Source: Hymenobacter wooponensis (GTDB taxonomy: Bacteria; Bacteroidota; Bacteroidia; Cytophagales; Hymenobacteraceae). Taken from it: 64,000 bases of DNA. The position numbers and the translations under genes were made by a program. Location: assembly GCF_004745865.1 (NCBI RefSeq), contig NZ_SRKZ01000003.1, positions 682,001 to 746,000 of the forward strand, written 5' to 3'. Below the pieces are notes generated by a model. That model was not told the origin of the DNA. It did not search any database and worked only from the letters and a program-made list of their open reading frames with translations. Below, piece by piece: positions 9,112 to 17,892 of the stretch (positions are counted from its first letter, which is position 1; the number at the start of each line of letters is the position of its first letter).

Positions 9112-9303
9112 CTACGTGTTGATGATAGTCTGTTTTCTACGGTCTAACTCTCCATCTGTTATACTAAGCATAGTAAAATCAGAGAAACCGGTACCATTGG
9201 GATACGCACGAAATACAGCAATAGAGTTTCTACGAGGCAAGACTTTGCGATAGTATTTATTTAAGTTGTAAAGTCTGGATAAGTCTACCCTATTGCTGGG
9301 CAT
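9112..9303 (-). CDS. Small hypothetical protein (uncertain)
   Basis: An ATG-initiated 63-residue reading frame starting MPSNRVDLSRLYNLNKYYRK, basic in its first third, with no recognisable domain. It ends 36 nt before the 8509-9075 gene starts, on the same strand, and could be its operon partner. It could also be chance, since this area is AT-rich with few competing stops. Confidence 0.3.
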   Translation of the reverse strand: MPSNRVDLSRLYNLNKYYRKVLPRRNSIAVFRAYPNGTGFSDFTMLSITDGELDRRKQTIINT

Positions 9304-9318
9304 TCATATTCATATCCC

Positions 9319-9578
9319 ATGATAAAAAAGCCACTTATTTCCTTTGGCCTGCTAACTGCATTAGGCAATGCTATATTAACAACCATAGTCCCCGGTCCGT
9401 ATTCACGCTATTGAGGCTACCACACCACAATCCGCAGTATACGTCTGCATGAGTAAGAGCAGTGTTGTGTATCACAGCTCGGACCGTTGCGCGGGATTGA
9501 ATCGCTGCAACCACGGGGGCTACTACCTGGAACCAGGCCTAAGCATTGGAAAAAAGGTAATGTATGAAGTGCTGTTAG
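9319..9578 (+). pseudogene. Frameshifted small secreted Cys/His-motif protein
   Basis: The frame opens with a signal-like peptide MIKKPLISFGLLTALGNA but stops at 9414. One base out of phase, the sequence continues in the +1 frame as ATTPQSAVYVC then YHSSDRCAGLNRCNHGG. That matches a recurrent short Bacteroidetes motif of the form VYxC-x(n)-YHxxxxCxGLxxCxH. A second phase change gives ALEKR and CMKCC, which resembles the expected C-terminal CxxC. The first shift lies near a CCCC run at about 9394. I read this as a decayed gene with at least two frameshifts; a sequencing error could explain one of them. Confidence 0.45.
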
Positions 9579-9597
9579 GCCATATAAGAGGCAAATA

Positions 9598-11043
9598 CTA
9601 TTCACTCCAAAGCTGGACGATGGTGTCGTATATCTCTAGATTATGATGTCTACTGGAGGAAGTTTTGCAGGTGAAATCAAAGGTCGGCACCGTCACGTTG
9701 AATGCGCCGTAACTAGTGACCAAACTTTGCAGAATCGGCCGCTGTTCCAACGGAAGTGAAGAAGCCGGATCGTGCTCTGTAATTGGCCTTCTCAACGGCA
9801 TCGCTAAATGCCCATTCGCTAGCTCCTTAACTTTATGATACGCGTAGTTGAGCCATCGATTTTGGTATGGGGTTGACTGCTTGGTAAACCACGTGATTTC
9901 GTCCCACCCCCACGGAAAGCATGCGTCGAGTATATTCTGTTGCGGGGCAATCGAAGAGCTGGCCGTCGTTGCCCAGGGTTGAGGTCCTGTATTATCAAAC
10001 TCAAAGAATATAGGCACCTGAGCCGTACTGCCAAAGTATGCTGTCCTTCCGCCATAGCGGGCTGTATAGTCCGGGGCGCTTTCGCAGATGCGCCCCCCGT
10101 AGTCATGAGCCGTCGTATCTCCGCCCTTTTGGGGAACATAGCCCTCCGACTGAATTCTGAGGGGAGCCGAAACGACGTCAAAGACACAGATGGAATCTTG
10201 ATAGTACACACGTCCTCCGTTAAAGAGCACATGGCTTCTGCGAGCATGCGTCTTGGCATACTCCCGAATAATTCTGGTTAGCCTGTATGTTTTGCTGTGG
10301 TTCGAATCGTTTTTCCCTGTTAAATCGACCTGTCCGAACCGGAGCATCTCATATCCTGCCTCAATGTAGTTCTTGGCTAAAAAGAAGTACCACAACTGCG
10401 CCATATCCTTGTTGATGTCTACCAGTTTATTGGACGTAGTCATCATGATATCAGCACTGTTAAAGAGTAATGGGTACTCCTCATCATCTTTTGTAGGATA
10501 CGCCAGATTTGGGAAAGCTGGATTACCATCAAATAACTGTTGGTTATATCTGTTAAACTCAGCTAGTAGTCCTGCCGGTATACTAATATGTGTTCCGCTA
10601 GGCTTGATATTAGATGAAATCACCTCATCCAAGCTCGCACCAAGAATTATATCTTCGCAACCCTCTTTAGCATGAATTGTCGCCGCAAATTCCTGGCATA
10701 TTTTCATGTGCCAGTTCCGGCAGTCGTTGCCCATCAAATATTGGCTTACGTCCCAGCATCCAACGCCAGCAATAACCTTCGGCTTTGCATGTTCTACAAA
10801 CTTCAGCAGGCTTGTGCGTTCAGCATGCATCTTTAACACCTGCTCAGGGCACTCCTGAGCATAACAGCTCCCTGGGTATAATTCATTGATATCTGTGACA
10901 ATGGCTGAGCGGTCCAGATACGCATGCACCATGTCCAGGGTAATGGGTTTGGCAGCAGAGAAAGTATAGTCAACCTGCTGAGCAAGCAAAGAAGAAGTGC
11001 TTCCTAGTAACAGTAGGAACAGGAGAACGGTGAGCTTTTGCAT
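9598..11043 (-). CDS. Secreted protein of unknown function
   Basis: About 481 residues from the ATG at 11043, which begins the signal peptide MQKLTVLLFLLLLGSTSSLLAQQ; an in-frame ATG at 11061 adds six residues. I do not recognise the family. It is cysteine-bearing (YPGSCYAQECPEQ, GVGCWDVSQYLMGNDCRNW, KICQEFAATIHAKEGCED), which suggests disulfides after export. AQLWYFFLAKNYIEAGYEMLRFG and the late ACFPWGWDEITWFT look like barrel strands and an aromatic substrate cleft, so a glycoside-hydrolase-like TIM barrel is possible but unproven. It follows a 78-residue gene by 24 nt. Confidence 0.75.
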   Translation of the reverse strand: MQKLTVLLFLLLLGSTSSLLAQQVDYTFSAAKPITLDMVHAYLDRSAIVTDINELYPGSCYAQECPEQVLKMHAERTSLLKFVEHAKPKVIAGVGCWDVSQYLMGNDCRNWHMKICQEFAATIHAKEGCEDIILGASLDEVISSNIKPSGTHISIPAGLLAEFNRYNQQLFDGNPAFPNLAYPTKDDEEYPLLFNSADIMMTTSNKLVDINKDMAQLWYFFLAKNYIEAGYEMLRFGQVDLTGKNDSNHSKTYRLTRIIREYAKTHARRSHVLFNGGRVYYQDSICVFDVVSAPLRIQSEGYVPQKGGDTTAHDYGGRICESAPDYTARYGGRTAYFGSTAQVPIFFEFDNTGPQPWATTASSSIAPQQNILDACFPWGWDEITWFTKQSTPYQNRWLNYAYHKVKELANGHLAMPLRRPITEHDPASSLPLEQRPILQSLVTSYGAFNVTVPTFDFTCKTSSSRHHNLEIYDTIVQLWSE

Positions 11044-11067
11044 ACGCGAATGACACGCCACTAGAAT

Positions 11068-11304
11068 TTACCCGGTTAACTTCTTCAGTTGAATGTACGG
11101 GGTGTAGTCTTCAAGAAAAGCTAGACTAGTAAACGTTCGGGTGCGCTCCACTATTCGATTACTTACGTGGTCATAGTACAGCTCGACAAAAAAGCTATCC
11201 ATGTGGTACAGGCCTACCGTATCCTCTTCTTCATACCGAGTAGCTAGGTACGTGCCTTCCTCCCAGATGAGAATAACCTGCTTTGAGAAAGGATCGGAAA
11301 GCAT
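11068..11304 (-). CDS. Small hypothetical cytoplasmic protein
   Basis: A 78-residue acidic protein with alternating beta-like strands (QVILIWEEGTYLATRYEEED, DSFFVELYYDHVSNRIVERT). It has no signal or membrane segment. It lies 21 nt downstream of the nuclease gene and 24 nt upstream of the unknown secreted protein, all on one strand, which supports it being a real gene in a three-gene operon. Function unknown. Confidence 0.6.
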   Translation of the reverse strand: MLSDPFSKQVILIWEEGTYLATRYEEEDTVGLYHMDSFFVELYYDHVSNRIVERTRTFTSLAFLEDYTPYIQLKKLTG

Positions 11305-11325
11305 AGTGAGAAGCAGACACGGCTT

Positions 11326-12186
11326 TTACTGAGTAGGCCCAGTATCCACTTTAGCCTCTACACTAGCCTGCACAGAGGTAGGAACAGCTGAGAGCAGGTC
11401 TAAGCCGGTGGCCGCCTCAATAGCATCCACAGTAGTCCGGTAATGGCCCAAGGTGGAGCTAACCGTATTCTCATTGGGCGTATCAACCGCAATGACTCGG
11501 GTGGCACTTGTGAATCGGCTAGCATCGTTGTCGCCCACAGGTAATACAACTAATACCTTCCAGATACGGGCTGGCACTGTTACCCGGCCCTGGTCAATGG
11601 TGGTAGCCGCCCCGTTTGAGCCAGTGCCACCCTTGCCGTAGCTGCCCATAATGACATACACTTCCTGCGTGGCGCTGACCAGAGTTCGGGTATAGTTCTC
11701 CAAGTTGGCCCATGTCCGCTGGTTGTTGTTCGGGGCCTGCGGAATCATATTGGTCATAAGGAAGGTAGCCGAGTTGTCGGCCACCGTGGCTGTGCGGTCG
11801 GTGCTGGGACAGTTATGGCCTCGGTCAAATCCAGAGCCTGGATAGCTGGTAGCCTGCACTTGATACCAGCCAGTAGGCAGAGTGTTGTCGGGTGCGAAGT
11901 TATCCTGTCGGCTAGCGGAGCCTAAATCGGCCGCTTCTAAGTGCCAGCTCACCCAATTGGGCGTGCCCCGGTCCCGATGATAGGACAAGGCATACTGAGG
12001 CTTCATGAGCAGGTAATTCATTGGCTGATTTACGTCCGTCAGGGCTCCACTGGGATTGCCCAGCGTCAGGTGCTGGCTTTCAGGCAGAACGGAGGCGGGA
12101 GCAGGCTCGTCGCCTGTATCAGTGCCGCAACTAGTCGCCAGAGCAAGCAAGATTAGTAGATAACGAGAAGTAGGCAGTAGGGGCAT
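11326..12186 (-). CDS. DNA/RNA non-specific endonuclease, lipoprotein
   Basis: A 286-residue NUC1-family nuclease. The N-terminus has a lipobox, LLALATSC, with Cys20 as the acylation site, so it is probably anchored in the outer or inner membrane. The catalytic motif DRGHNCPSTD lies at residues 121-130 (general base His124) and the metal-binding NNNQRTWANLE follows at about 153-163. This beta-beta-alpha metal nuclease cuts DNA and RNA without sequence preference. Roles could include nutrient scavenging or degradation of incoming DNA at the cell surface. It heads a likely operon with the two genes to its left. Confidence 0.88.
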   Translation of the reverse strand: MPLLPTSRYLLILLALATSCGTDTGDEPAPASVLPESQHLTLGNPSGALTDVNQPMNYLLMKPQYALSYHRDRGTPNWVSWHLEAADLGSASRQDNFAPDNTLPTGWYQVQATSYPGSGFDRGHNCPSTDRTATVADNSATFLMTNMIPQAPNNNQRTWANLENYTRTLVSATQEVYVIMGSYGKGGTGSNGAATTIDQGRVTVPARIWKVLVVLPVGDNDASRFTSATRVIAVDTPNENTVSSTLGHYRTTVDAIEAATGLDLLSAVPTSVQASVEAKVDTGPTQ

Positions 12187-12332
12187 TTACTTTTCCCAAA
12201 TGAGACTTTTATATCGAAAGAAAGGACCTTCCATTAAGTAATTAAGCTGTATATATTCATCCTATCCGGTTCAAGCGTGCCTACTCATGCCTAGTGGAAT
12301 AATAAGACTTTGATCAGTGCCTGAAGTATAAA

Positions 12333-15300
12333 TTATTCTACTACTAAACGAACTGCATGGTCTGCGGCACGCACTGTATATACGCCGGCTGGTAGGCTGG
12401 AAGGTAAATGTGCGGTGCCAAAAGAGTCAGCCGTCGTACGTGCGATAACTCTGCCAAGGATATCAACCACCTGAACGGCCGCACCAGCGGACGCACCTTG
12501 TAAGGTAGCTGACGAGTGAGTCGGATTGGGAAACACTTGCAGTTTGGCCGTTATTACTGATTGACGCGTTGCTAAGACAGTAGCATCAGTAATATGGCCA
12601 AGGAAATTAATACGGCCGCTTGTGTTATTTAGAGCGTGTAAGCCTTGGTTGGCAGTACGAAAGTGGGCTTCATCCTCTACGCATCCAGCTACAAATACAT
12701 TGTTCCCTTGCACCGCTAAGCCATAGCTAATTGCCCCTGCACCACCTCCGTTGGCGGCCCACCCGTTGCGAAAGCTATTTCCCTCATCCACGTACTTAGC
12801 TACGAACATGCCATTCTTTTCAAAAAAGCTAGTGCCTGCAATTACAGGGTAAGCGGTGTTATAATTTGCATCATCTGTGTAGCCCGCTACATACACATTA
12901 CGCCCGGAAACGACGACACTTTTGCCGCCATCAGCGGCGCTAAAAACTCCATTTGTAGCCCAACTATTCCCCGCTGTGCTGCCTTGGTCGACATATTTGG
13001 CTATGAACATGTCAGGACGGGACGCCGAACCAAAAGCTTGTGGCAGCAAGGTGCCTCCCACAAGTACATTACTCATAGCAGTAACTTCCCCCGTAACATA
13101 AATAGTCTGACCGTTTACAGCTAAATCATACCCATGGTCGTTCCCGGACCCTCCTCCACTGGTCGCCCAGCCCGTTCGTACGCTGGCCCCTTCATCGATG
13201 TATTTAGCAAGGAACATGTCCGTACTACCCGTTCCGTTGAGCTTGGTGCCTGATATAAGGGCATTAGTACTACTAGTAAACTCACCTGTTATGTATAGGT
13301 TAGCGCCGCTCACTGCCACGGCGTGACTGCTATCATTACGAGTACCACCGCCGCTGATAGCCCAGCCCTTTTGGACACTTAAACCAGTGTCGATGTACTT
13401 CGCTACAAACATATCTTGTTTACCTGCTCCGGTGAGAGCTTGTCCAGCAAAGTTGGCGTTGCTACCACTAGCAAAATATCCCGTTACATACACGTTGCTA
13501 CCGCTGACGGCGAGGCCTTGGCCTGCATCGTTGCCGCGGCTCCCTTCGCTGATGGCCCAGCCACTACTTATAGTAGTCCCATTATCAATGTACTTCGCAA
13601 GGAATACATCTGTGCTATCTACGGCTTGCAGCAACGCGCCGGCAATGCTAGCGTGGGTAGTGAAGCGACCAGTGACATATACGTTATCCTGCTCGCGTAC
13701 TACCTTATATCCATTATCATTGGTTGGACCACCTGCTCTGGTGGCCCACACCCATGTAGCAGTTGGGGCATGCCATTTTGCCAAGAACATATCGGATCCA
13801 CCCGCACTGGTTAAACGGAAAGTGCCAAAGCCTACCGTGCCCCGAAAGGAGCCTGTAATATAAACGTTGCCACTATTATCAGCTGTGGTACTATAGGCAG
13901 TGGAGGTCCCCCCTTGAAAAGGCCCCTCAACCTGTCGCCAAGAACCAGTTCCAGTATCCAAGCACCCAAGCATAGCCGAATTACGTGGCGCTAGAAGTTC
14001 AGGGGTTGTGCCATAGTTGGCCACACCCGAGCCTGTTCCTCCCACCACATATACCTTCCCTTGGCTTACACCGATCCCCGAGCCTACATCGGGAAAATGA
14101 AAAAAAGAGCCAAAAGGATTTGTAGAAGAAACATGAGTACCCCCTCCATTAGCAGCCCAGCCGTTGCTAAAACTCATACCATTATCAATGTACTTCGCTA
14201 CGTACAAACCAGGGTTGTTATGCCCAGTCAGAAGCGTGCCAGCAAACCGCGCATTTTGGCGACCATCAAATAGACCCGTCACGTACACATTGCCCTGATT
14301 AGCGGCAACAGCAAAGCCTACGTCGCTACTATACCCCCCCCCACTGGTAGCCCATCCGGCACGTATGTTGGGACCTTCATCGATATATTTGGCCAAGAAC
14401 ATGTCATCCAACCCGCTGGGGGAAAGCCAGGTACCCGCTATGCTGATTTCTTTATCAAAGCCTCCCGTGACATATATATTAGCACCGCTCACAGCTATGT
14501 CGTGTCCGACATCGTTTCCCAGACCGCCTTCCGCAATCGCCCACCCGTTGCTGACACTAGCCCCCATGTCAATGTACTTGGCGATAAAGAGGTTGTTGCT
14601 CTGAGCTAGTGGTAAATTCAGTAAAGTGCCAGCTATACGGAAGTTATTAACACACGAGCCAGCCACATAGATATTGTTACCATTTACTGCGATACCAGCA
14701 GTTTGCCCGTAGCCGATGACCCCTGCGCCGCTAGTAGCCCAGCCATTTCTCACACTTTGGCCGGCATCGGTATATTTAGCGACAAATACGTCTCTAATAA
14801 AATGATTAGTGCCTCCATTTGTCAGCGTCGTACCTGCAATGGAGATGCTAGGCACATTGTTAGTAGGATCCGTATAAAAAAAGCCAGTAACGTACACATT
14901 GTCCCCGTTCGCTGCTACCCCAGTACCTTCATCATTCAGAGGCCCCCCTTGGCTGATGGCCCAGCCATTGCTTACACTAGTCCCATTATCAATGTACTTC
15001 GCAAGGAATATATCTTTATTGCCTGCGCCAATTAGGGTTGTGCCGGCGTAACGTGGCTTGCTCCCTGATGGGAAAGACCCTGTTATATAAACGTTGTTGC
15101 CACTTACGGCAATCCCGTTCACGATATCATCATCCGTCCCATCATAACCGCCGCCGCTAACAGCCCAAGCCCATTTTTGAGCAGCTACATCCCATTTGGC
15201 AACGAATACATCCTCGGCATATCGAGCCATCCAGTAGCCGCCATCAGACAGGCGCGTATTACCGAAGGTGATCGTTCCTCTGAATTTGCCAGTTACAAAA

Positions 15301-15551
15301 ACGTTACCTCGGGCGTCGACTGCGGTTTTGCACGCCCATGAACTGCTGGGGTTATCCGGATCATAGCTTGTAACATTGTCGTTGGGCTGGTAACTGTTAC
15401 CATTCAACGCTTGTTGCCACGTTTGTGCCTGAATGGATTTTGGTAGCGCGAACAGCAGAAATGTGATATATAGAAACAGGGTTCGCTTAAACCGAGTGCA
15501 ACGAAGGTAACAACGGCAACAGGCCAAAAGCGAAGAGTAGCGAAAAGTCAT
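12333..15551 (-). CDS. Large secreted SBBP-type repeat protein with T9SS sorting domain
   Basis: A 1072-residue protein with a signal-anchor region ending near SIQAQ (about 42). It consists mostly of tandem units of roughly 65 residues built on NVYVTGxF...IAGTxL...DMFLAKYIDxGxSVxxGWAxSxGG, about a dozen copies, as in SBBP / beta-propeller proteins. The last 80 residues (KLQVFPNPTHSSATL, VVDILGRVIA, LPAGVYTVRA) form a type A T9SS C-terminal domain, so it should be exported through the type IX system and attached at or released from the surface. The repeats contain IDxG loops that might bind calcium. Ligand unknown. Confidence 0.85.
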   Translation of the reverse strand: MTFRYSSLLACCRCYLRCTRFKRTLFLYITFLLFALPKSIQAQTWQQALNGNSYQPNDNVTSYDPDNPSSSWACKTAVDARGNVFVTGKFRGTITFGNTRLSDGGYWMARYAEDVFVAKWDVAAQKWAWAVSGGGYDGTDDDIVNGIAVSGNNVYITGSFPSGSKPRYAGTTLIGAGNKDIFLAKYIDNGTSVSNGWAISQGGPLNDEGTGVAANGDNVYVTGFFYTDPTNNVPSISIAGTTLTNGGTNHFIRDVFVAKYTDAGQSVRNGWATSGAGVIGYGQTAGIAVNGNNIYVAGSCVNNFRIAGTLLNLPLAQSNNLFIAKYIDMGASVSNGWAIAEGGLGNDVGHDIAVSGANIYVTGGFDKEISIAGTWLSPSGLDDMFLAKYIDEGPNIRAGWATSGGGYSSDVGFAVAANQGNVYVTGLFDGRQNARFAGTLLTGHNNPGLYVAKYIDNGMSFSNGWAANGGGTHVSSTNPFGSFFHFPDVGSGIGVSQGKVYVVGGTGSGVANYGTTPELLAPRNSAMLGCLDTGTGSWRQVEGPFQGGTSTAYSTTADNSGNVYITGSFRGTVGFGTFRLTSAGGSDMFLAKWHAPTATWVWATRAGGPTNDNGYKVVREQDNVYVTGRFTTHASIAGALLQAVDSTDVFLAKYIDNGTTISSGWAISEGSRGNDAGQGLAVSGSNVYVTGYFASGSNANFAGQALTGAGKQDMFVAKYIDTGLSVQKGWAISGGGTRNDSSHAVAVSGANLYITGEFTSSTNALISGTKLNGTGSTDMFLAKYIDEGASVRTGWATSGGGSGNDHGYDLAVNGQTIYVTGEVTAMSNVLVGGTLLPQAFGSASRPDMFIAKYVDQGSTAGNSWATNGVFSAADGGKSVVVSGRNVYVAGYTDDANYNTAYPVIAGTSFFEKNGMFVAKYVDEGNSFRNGWAANGGGAGAISYGLAVQGNNVFVAGCVEDEAHFRTANQGLHALNNTSGRINFLGHITDATVLATRQSVITAKLQVFPNPTHSSATLQGASAGAAVQVVDILGRVIARTTADSFGTAHLPSSLPAGVYTVRAADHAVRLVVE

Positions 15552-15719
15552 CCAGAGAATAATAGACAGATGAAGAGGTGGTTTGTCGGCCAGTATAATC
15601 AGTGAACCGGCAGAATTTATACAATACTAGCTAATCAATCGTTGGATTACCTATTCTTCTCTATAGTTTGCACTATTCGAGGCTGGCACGAGAAATACAG
15701 GGCATCTTATGCCATGCTC

Positions 15720-15731
15720 TGGCCCCGATTG
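15720..15731 (+). repeat. 12-bp direct repeat matching tRNA-Arg 3' end (putative att-like scar)
   Basis: TGGCCCCGATTG here is identical, in the same orientation, to 19115-19126, the 3' end of the tRNA-Arg gene (discriminator plus acceptor and the start of the T arm, read on the plus strand). The truncated umuC frame begins directly after it, and the in-frame stop TGA at 15730-15732 spans its edge. Consistent with an integration or deletion junction; no integrase is visible. Confidence 0.5.
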
Positions 15732-15732
15732 A

Positions 15733-16272
15733 AGAAGGCACCTTGGGGCTCCGTTGTCTGAGTTCCACGACGTGCTGGGTGCCGTAGGAGCCTTTACCTC
15801 ACGGGCAGCGGAGAAGCTACGGCGGCAAGGCTCTGCGGTGAGTATGCTGCCCGTGTTTGTGAGCAAGAATCGCTATGGCTTAGCCCCACCTCCGCATAAC
15901 TACTCGGCCACCATCACCTTGCCGATAGCTACCAGCGACACAAGCGAATTACTGCGCTATGCCCGTGCGGTCCTGAAGCGACTCTGGCAGCCGGATCCTG
16001 TCTACAAGAAGGCTGGGGTGCTGTTTGATGGCCTTGAGGTAGCAGGCCAGCAACAGCTACTACTATTCGAGCCTAATGAGCAAGCAGAACGCCGGGCAAA
16101 ACTCATGGCCGACTTGGATAGACTTAATGAGCGCTACGTCTCGGGTACAGTGCGCTTTGCTACCGTGCAGGCTACCGTAGGTCGCCAGCCTGCTTCTTAC
16201 ACGGGCCAGCGGCAGTGGCAGAGCCCAGCTTATACTACTAATTGGGATGACCTCTTACAGAAACGCGCATAA
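15733..16272 (+). pseudogene. umuC: 5'-truncated umuC (Y-family DNA polymerase, C-terminal half only)
   Basis: The frame encodes only the last ~180 residues of a UmuC-type translesion polymerase, normally about 420. LSEFHDVLGAVGAFTSRAAEKLRRQ, then LPVFVSKNRYG, is the little-finger region; ERRAKLMADLDRLNERYVSGTVRFA...SPAYTTNWDDLLQKRA is the C-terminal DUF4113-type tail. The palm and finger domains with the catalytic acidic residues are absent, so it cannot polymerise. Similarity appears to reach back to about 15733, immediately after the 12-bp repeat at 15720-15731 (RRHLG aligning with the family's xRSFG). A TTG at 15754 could act as a start but gives only a fragment. No umuD lies nearby. Confidence 0.8.
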
Positions 16273-16561
16273 CTATTCCTCTATAAAATTACTGCCTTTG
16301 TCTCGACCGCTACTGGGCACCTATTTGCAGGATGCAACACCCAACCCCCTCGTTTTTGAATTTCAACGCAACGCGAGTAATGCTCACCCTGCCTACATTT
16401 CGATCACCCGTTCTGCTTGGCAAGTACTGGGACCCTCTCAAGCCGTTAAATACATCGTTGATCGCTATTTAATTGAGCACCCCGAAGAAGAGCAGCGAGT
16501 AGGCAGAGGGCTCGTGCTGTATGGTGTCCGGTATACGCTTGGATTTGCTGATAAGGAATAG
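16247..16561 (+). CDS. Hypothetical protein downstream of umuC remnant
   Basis: A 104-residue frame whose ATG overlaps the last 26 nt of the umuC remnant. It has no signal peptide. YISITRSAWQVLGPSQAVKYIVDRYLIEHP looks like a small alpha/beta domain. I do not recognise the family. It converges on the HEPN gene to its right. The overlap suggests translational coupling with the former umuC, so it may be a relic of that operon. Confidence 0.5.
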   Translation: MTSYRNAHNYSSIKLLPLSRPLLGTYLQDATPNPLVFEFQRNASNAHPAYISITRSAWQVLGPSQAVKYIVDRYLIEHPEEEQRVGRGLVLYGVRYTLGFADKE

Positions 16562-16703
16562 CATACGCCGGACTCTTCACTAGCTGCATAAAGCCGAAGC
16601 CCTAATTAAATACTGTCAATAGAGAGGGTTTATGTAGCGTGTGCATACCTATTCTATAACTTACTAATCAATTGTGAGCTAAAAAGCGCCTGGCATAACT
16701 TGG

Positions 16704-17747
16704 CTATTCATTCAAATTGTCAACGTTACCCTTTATAAGGCTATTAGGACTTGTCAGATAATCAAACTGAACATGACCGATGCTAGGATCATAAGGTGAA
16801 CCTGCTACTTGGGGAGCTTCTTTGTAACCTTCAGGCCAATATATTTCTCTACCACAAGTTAAACAGCATTCGCTTTCATCTGTGTTAAGTAAAACAGTGC
16901 CCTTGCAATCTTCATACGGACAATTCTGTCTAACTATCTCTGTTTCATTAGCACAGTTCAAGCATTGAACTATAGTAGAAACTTTCCTACTAGCCTTGAG
17001 GAAAGCCCAGCGATGTGTGTACTCATCACCTGCCTCGGCCTCATACCACCCTTTACAAACGGGACATAAATAACGTCTGCCTTTTATATTGAAGGTAAAA
17101 TTTGCGGCTAACTTAGACTTGCCTATTTGTGCCTCGACATAGTCTAGACGCTCTGCAAATCTGGCAAACTCAAAAGTGGCATCATAATACTGAGCCAAAG
17201 GGTGGTTGAAATGAGATTCAATTTGACTGTCCCACCAAGAGTCTTTGGATCTGAAAAACAGATGGGTTTCTAGTACTTTCAGTATAAGATATTTAGGCTC
17301 AAGCTTCTTCTTCGGTATTCCATGCACGATCTGATTGCGAAGCCTGCGTATCTCATCAATGTGATTCACAAGAGCCTCATCAATCTTTCTAGACAAAGTC
17401 GCTACATAGGTATATAACAGTGACTCTGATGGCGTCGTATAGAAATCATTGAAATCCTTATCCTTTTGCTTAGGCATCACTGGCCATTCCGTTCTCTTTC
17501 CTTCAAGCAGTAGCAATGGACTTGTAAGGCAGATGCTGGCCTTCATAAATGCCTCTATAGCTTGATGAATAAGTACCACAGCAGTATTAAGTTTACCCTG
17601 TGAATATTCCCACACCTCACTTTGTAAGGCCTCTTCATAGAATTCGTATACGTGCTTATCAGTATCGAAAATAACGTCAAATGCTTGATTTAAGCAGTCT
17701 TGAGCCAGTTTACCGAAGTCTTCAGGTGTAGGAAAATTTTTGATCAT
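16704..17747 (-). CDS. HEPN-like domain protein with C-terminal zinc ribbons
   Basis: A 347-residue cytoplasmic protein. The N-terminal all-helical half (about 40-150) carries LNTAVVLIHQAIEAFMKASI and then RRLRNQIVH, whose Arg137-Asn-x3-His142 matches the Rx4-6H catalytic motif of HEPN RNases. The C-terminal half holds paired cysteines: CPVC (228-231), CLNC (262-265), NCPYEDC (276-281) and CCLTC (294-298), which read as two zinc ribbons that could bind nucleic acid. HEPN proteins often act as toxins or in anti-phage systems. It is separated from the TIR gene by a long hairpin. Specific function unknown; the HEPN call rests on motif and helix pattern only. Confidence 0.65.
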   Translation of the reverse strand: MIKNFPTPEDFGKLAQDCLNQAFDVIFDTDKHVYEFYEEALQSEVWEYSQGKLNTAVVLIHQAIEAFMKASICLTSPLLLLEGKRTEWPVMPKQKDKDFNDFYTTPSESLLYTYVATLSRKIDEALVNHIDEIRRLRNQIVHGIPKKKLEPKYLILKVLETHLFFRSKDSWWDSQIESHFNHPLAQYYDATFEFARFAERLDYVEAQIGKSKLAANFTFNIKGRRYLCPVCKGWYEAEAGDEYTHRWAFLKASRKVSTIVQCLNCANETEIVRQNCPYEDCKGTVLLNTDESECCLTCGREIYWPEGYKEAPQVAGSPYDPSIGHVQFDYLTSPNSLIKGNVDNLNE

Positions 17748-17824
17748 AGCATTTAACTCAAGATAGCTGAGCTGCCCCTAAAAACTGCATTCAAGATAAC
17801 AAAGACTTAAGGAAGCGTAACAAC

Positions 17825-17883
17825 TCTCAGAGGAGAACAAAGCCCTGGCAGACAATCTACCAGGGCTTTGTTCTCCTCTGAGA
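17825..17883. terminator. 24-bp perfect hairpin (terminator)
   Basis: Arms TCTCAGAGGAGAACAAAGCC (17825, continuing CTGG to 17848) and the exact inverse at 17860-17883, with an 11-nt loop. It lies between the TIR stop and the HEPN start, so it would end the TIR transcript and keep HEPN on its own promoter. Perfect pairing would also function on either strand. Confidence 0.75.
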
Positions 17884-17892
17884 AAGATAGTA

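Noticed and set aside
17825-17883. Long perfect hairpin as a mobile element end
   Set aside because: No repeat copy or transposase is associated; position after the TIR stop fits a terminator.
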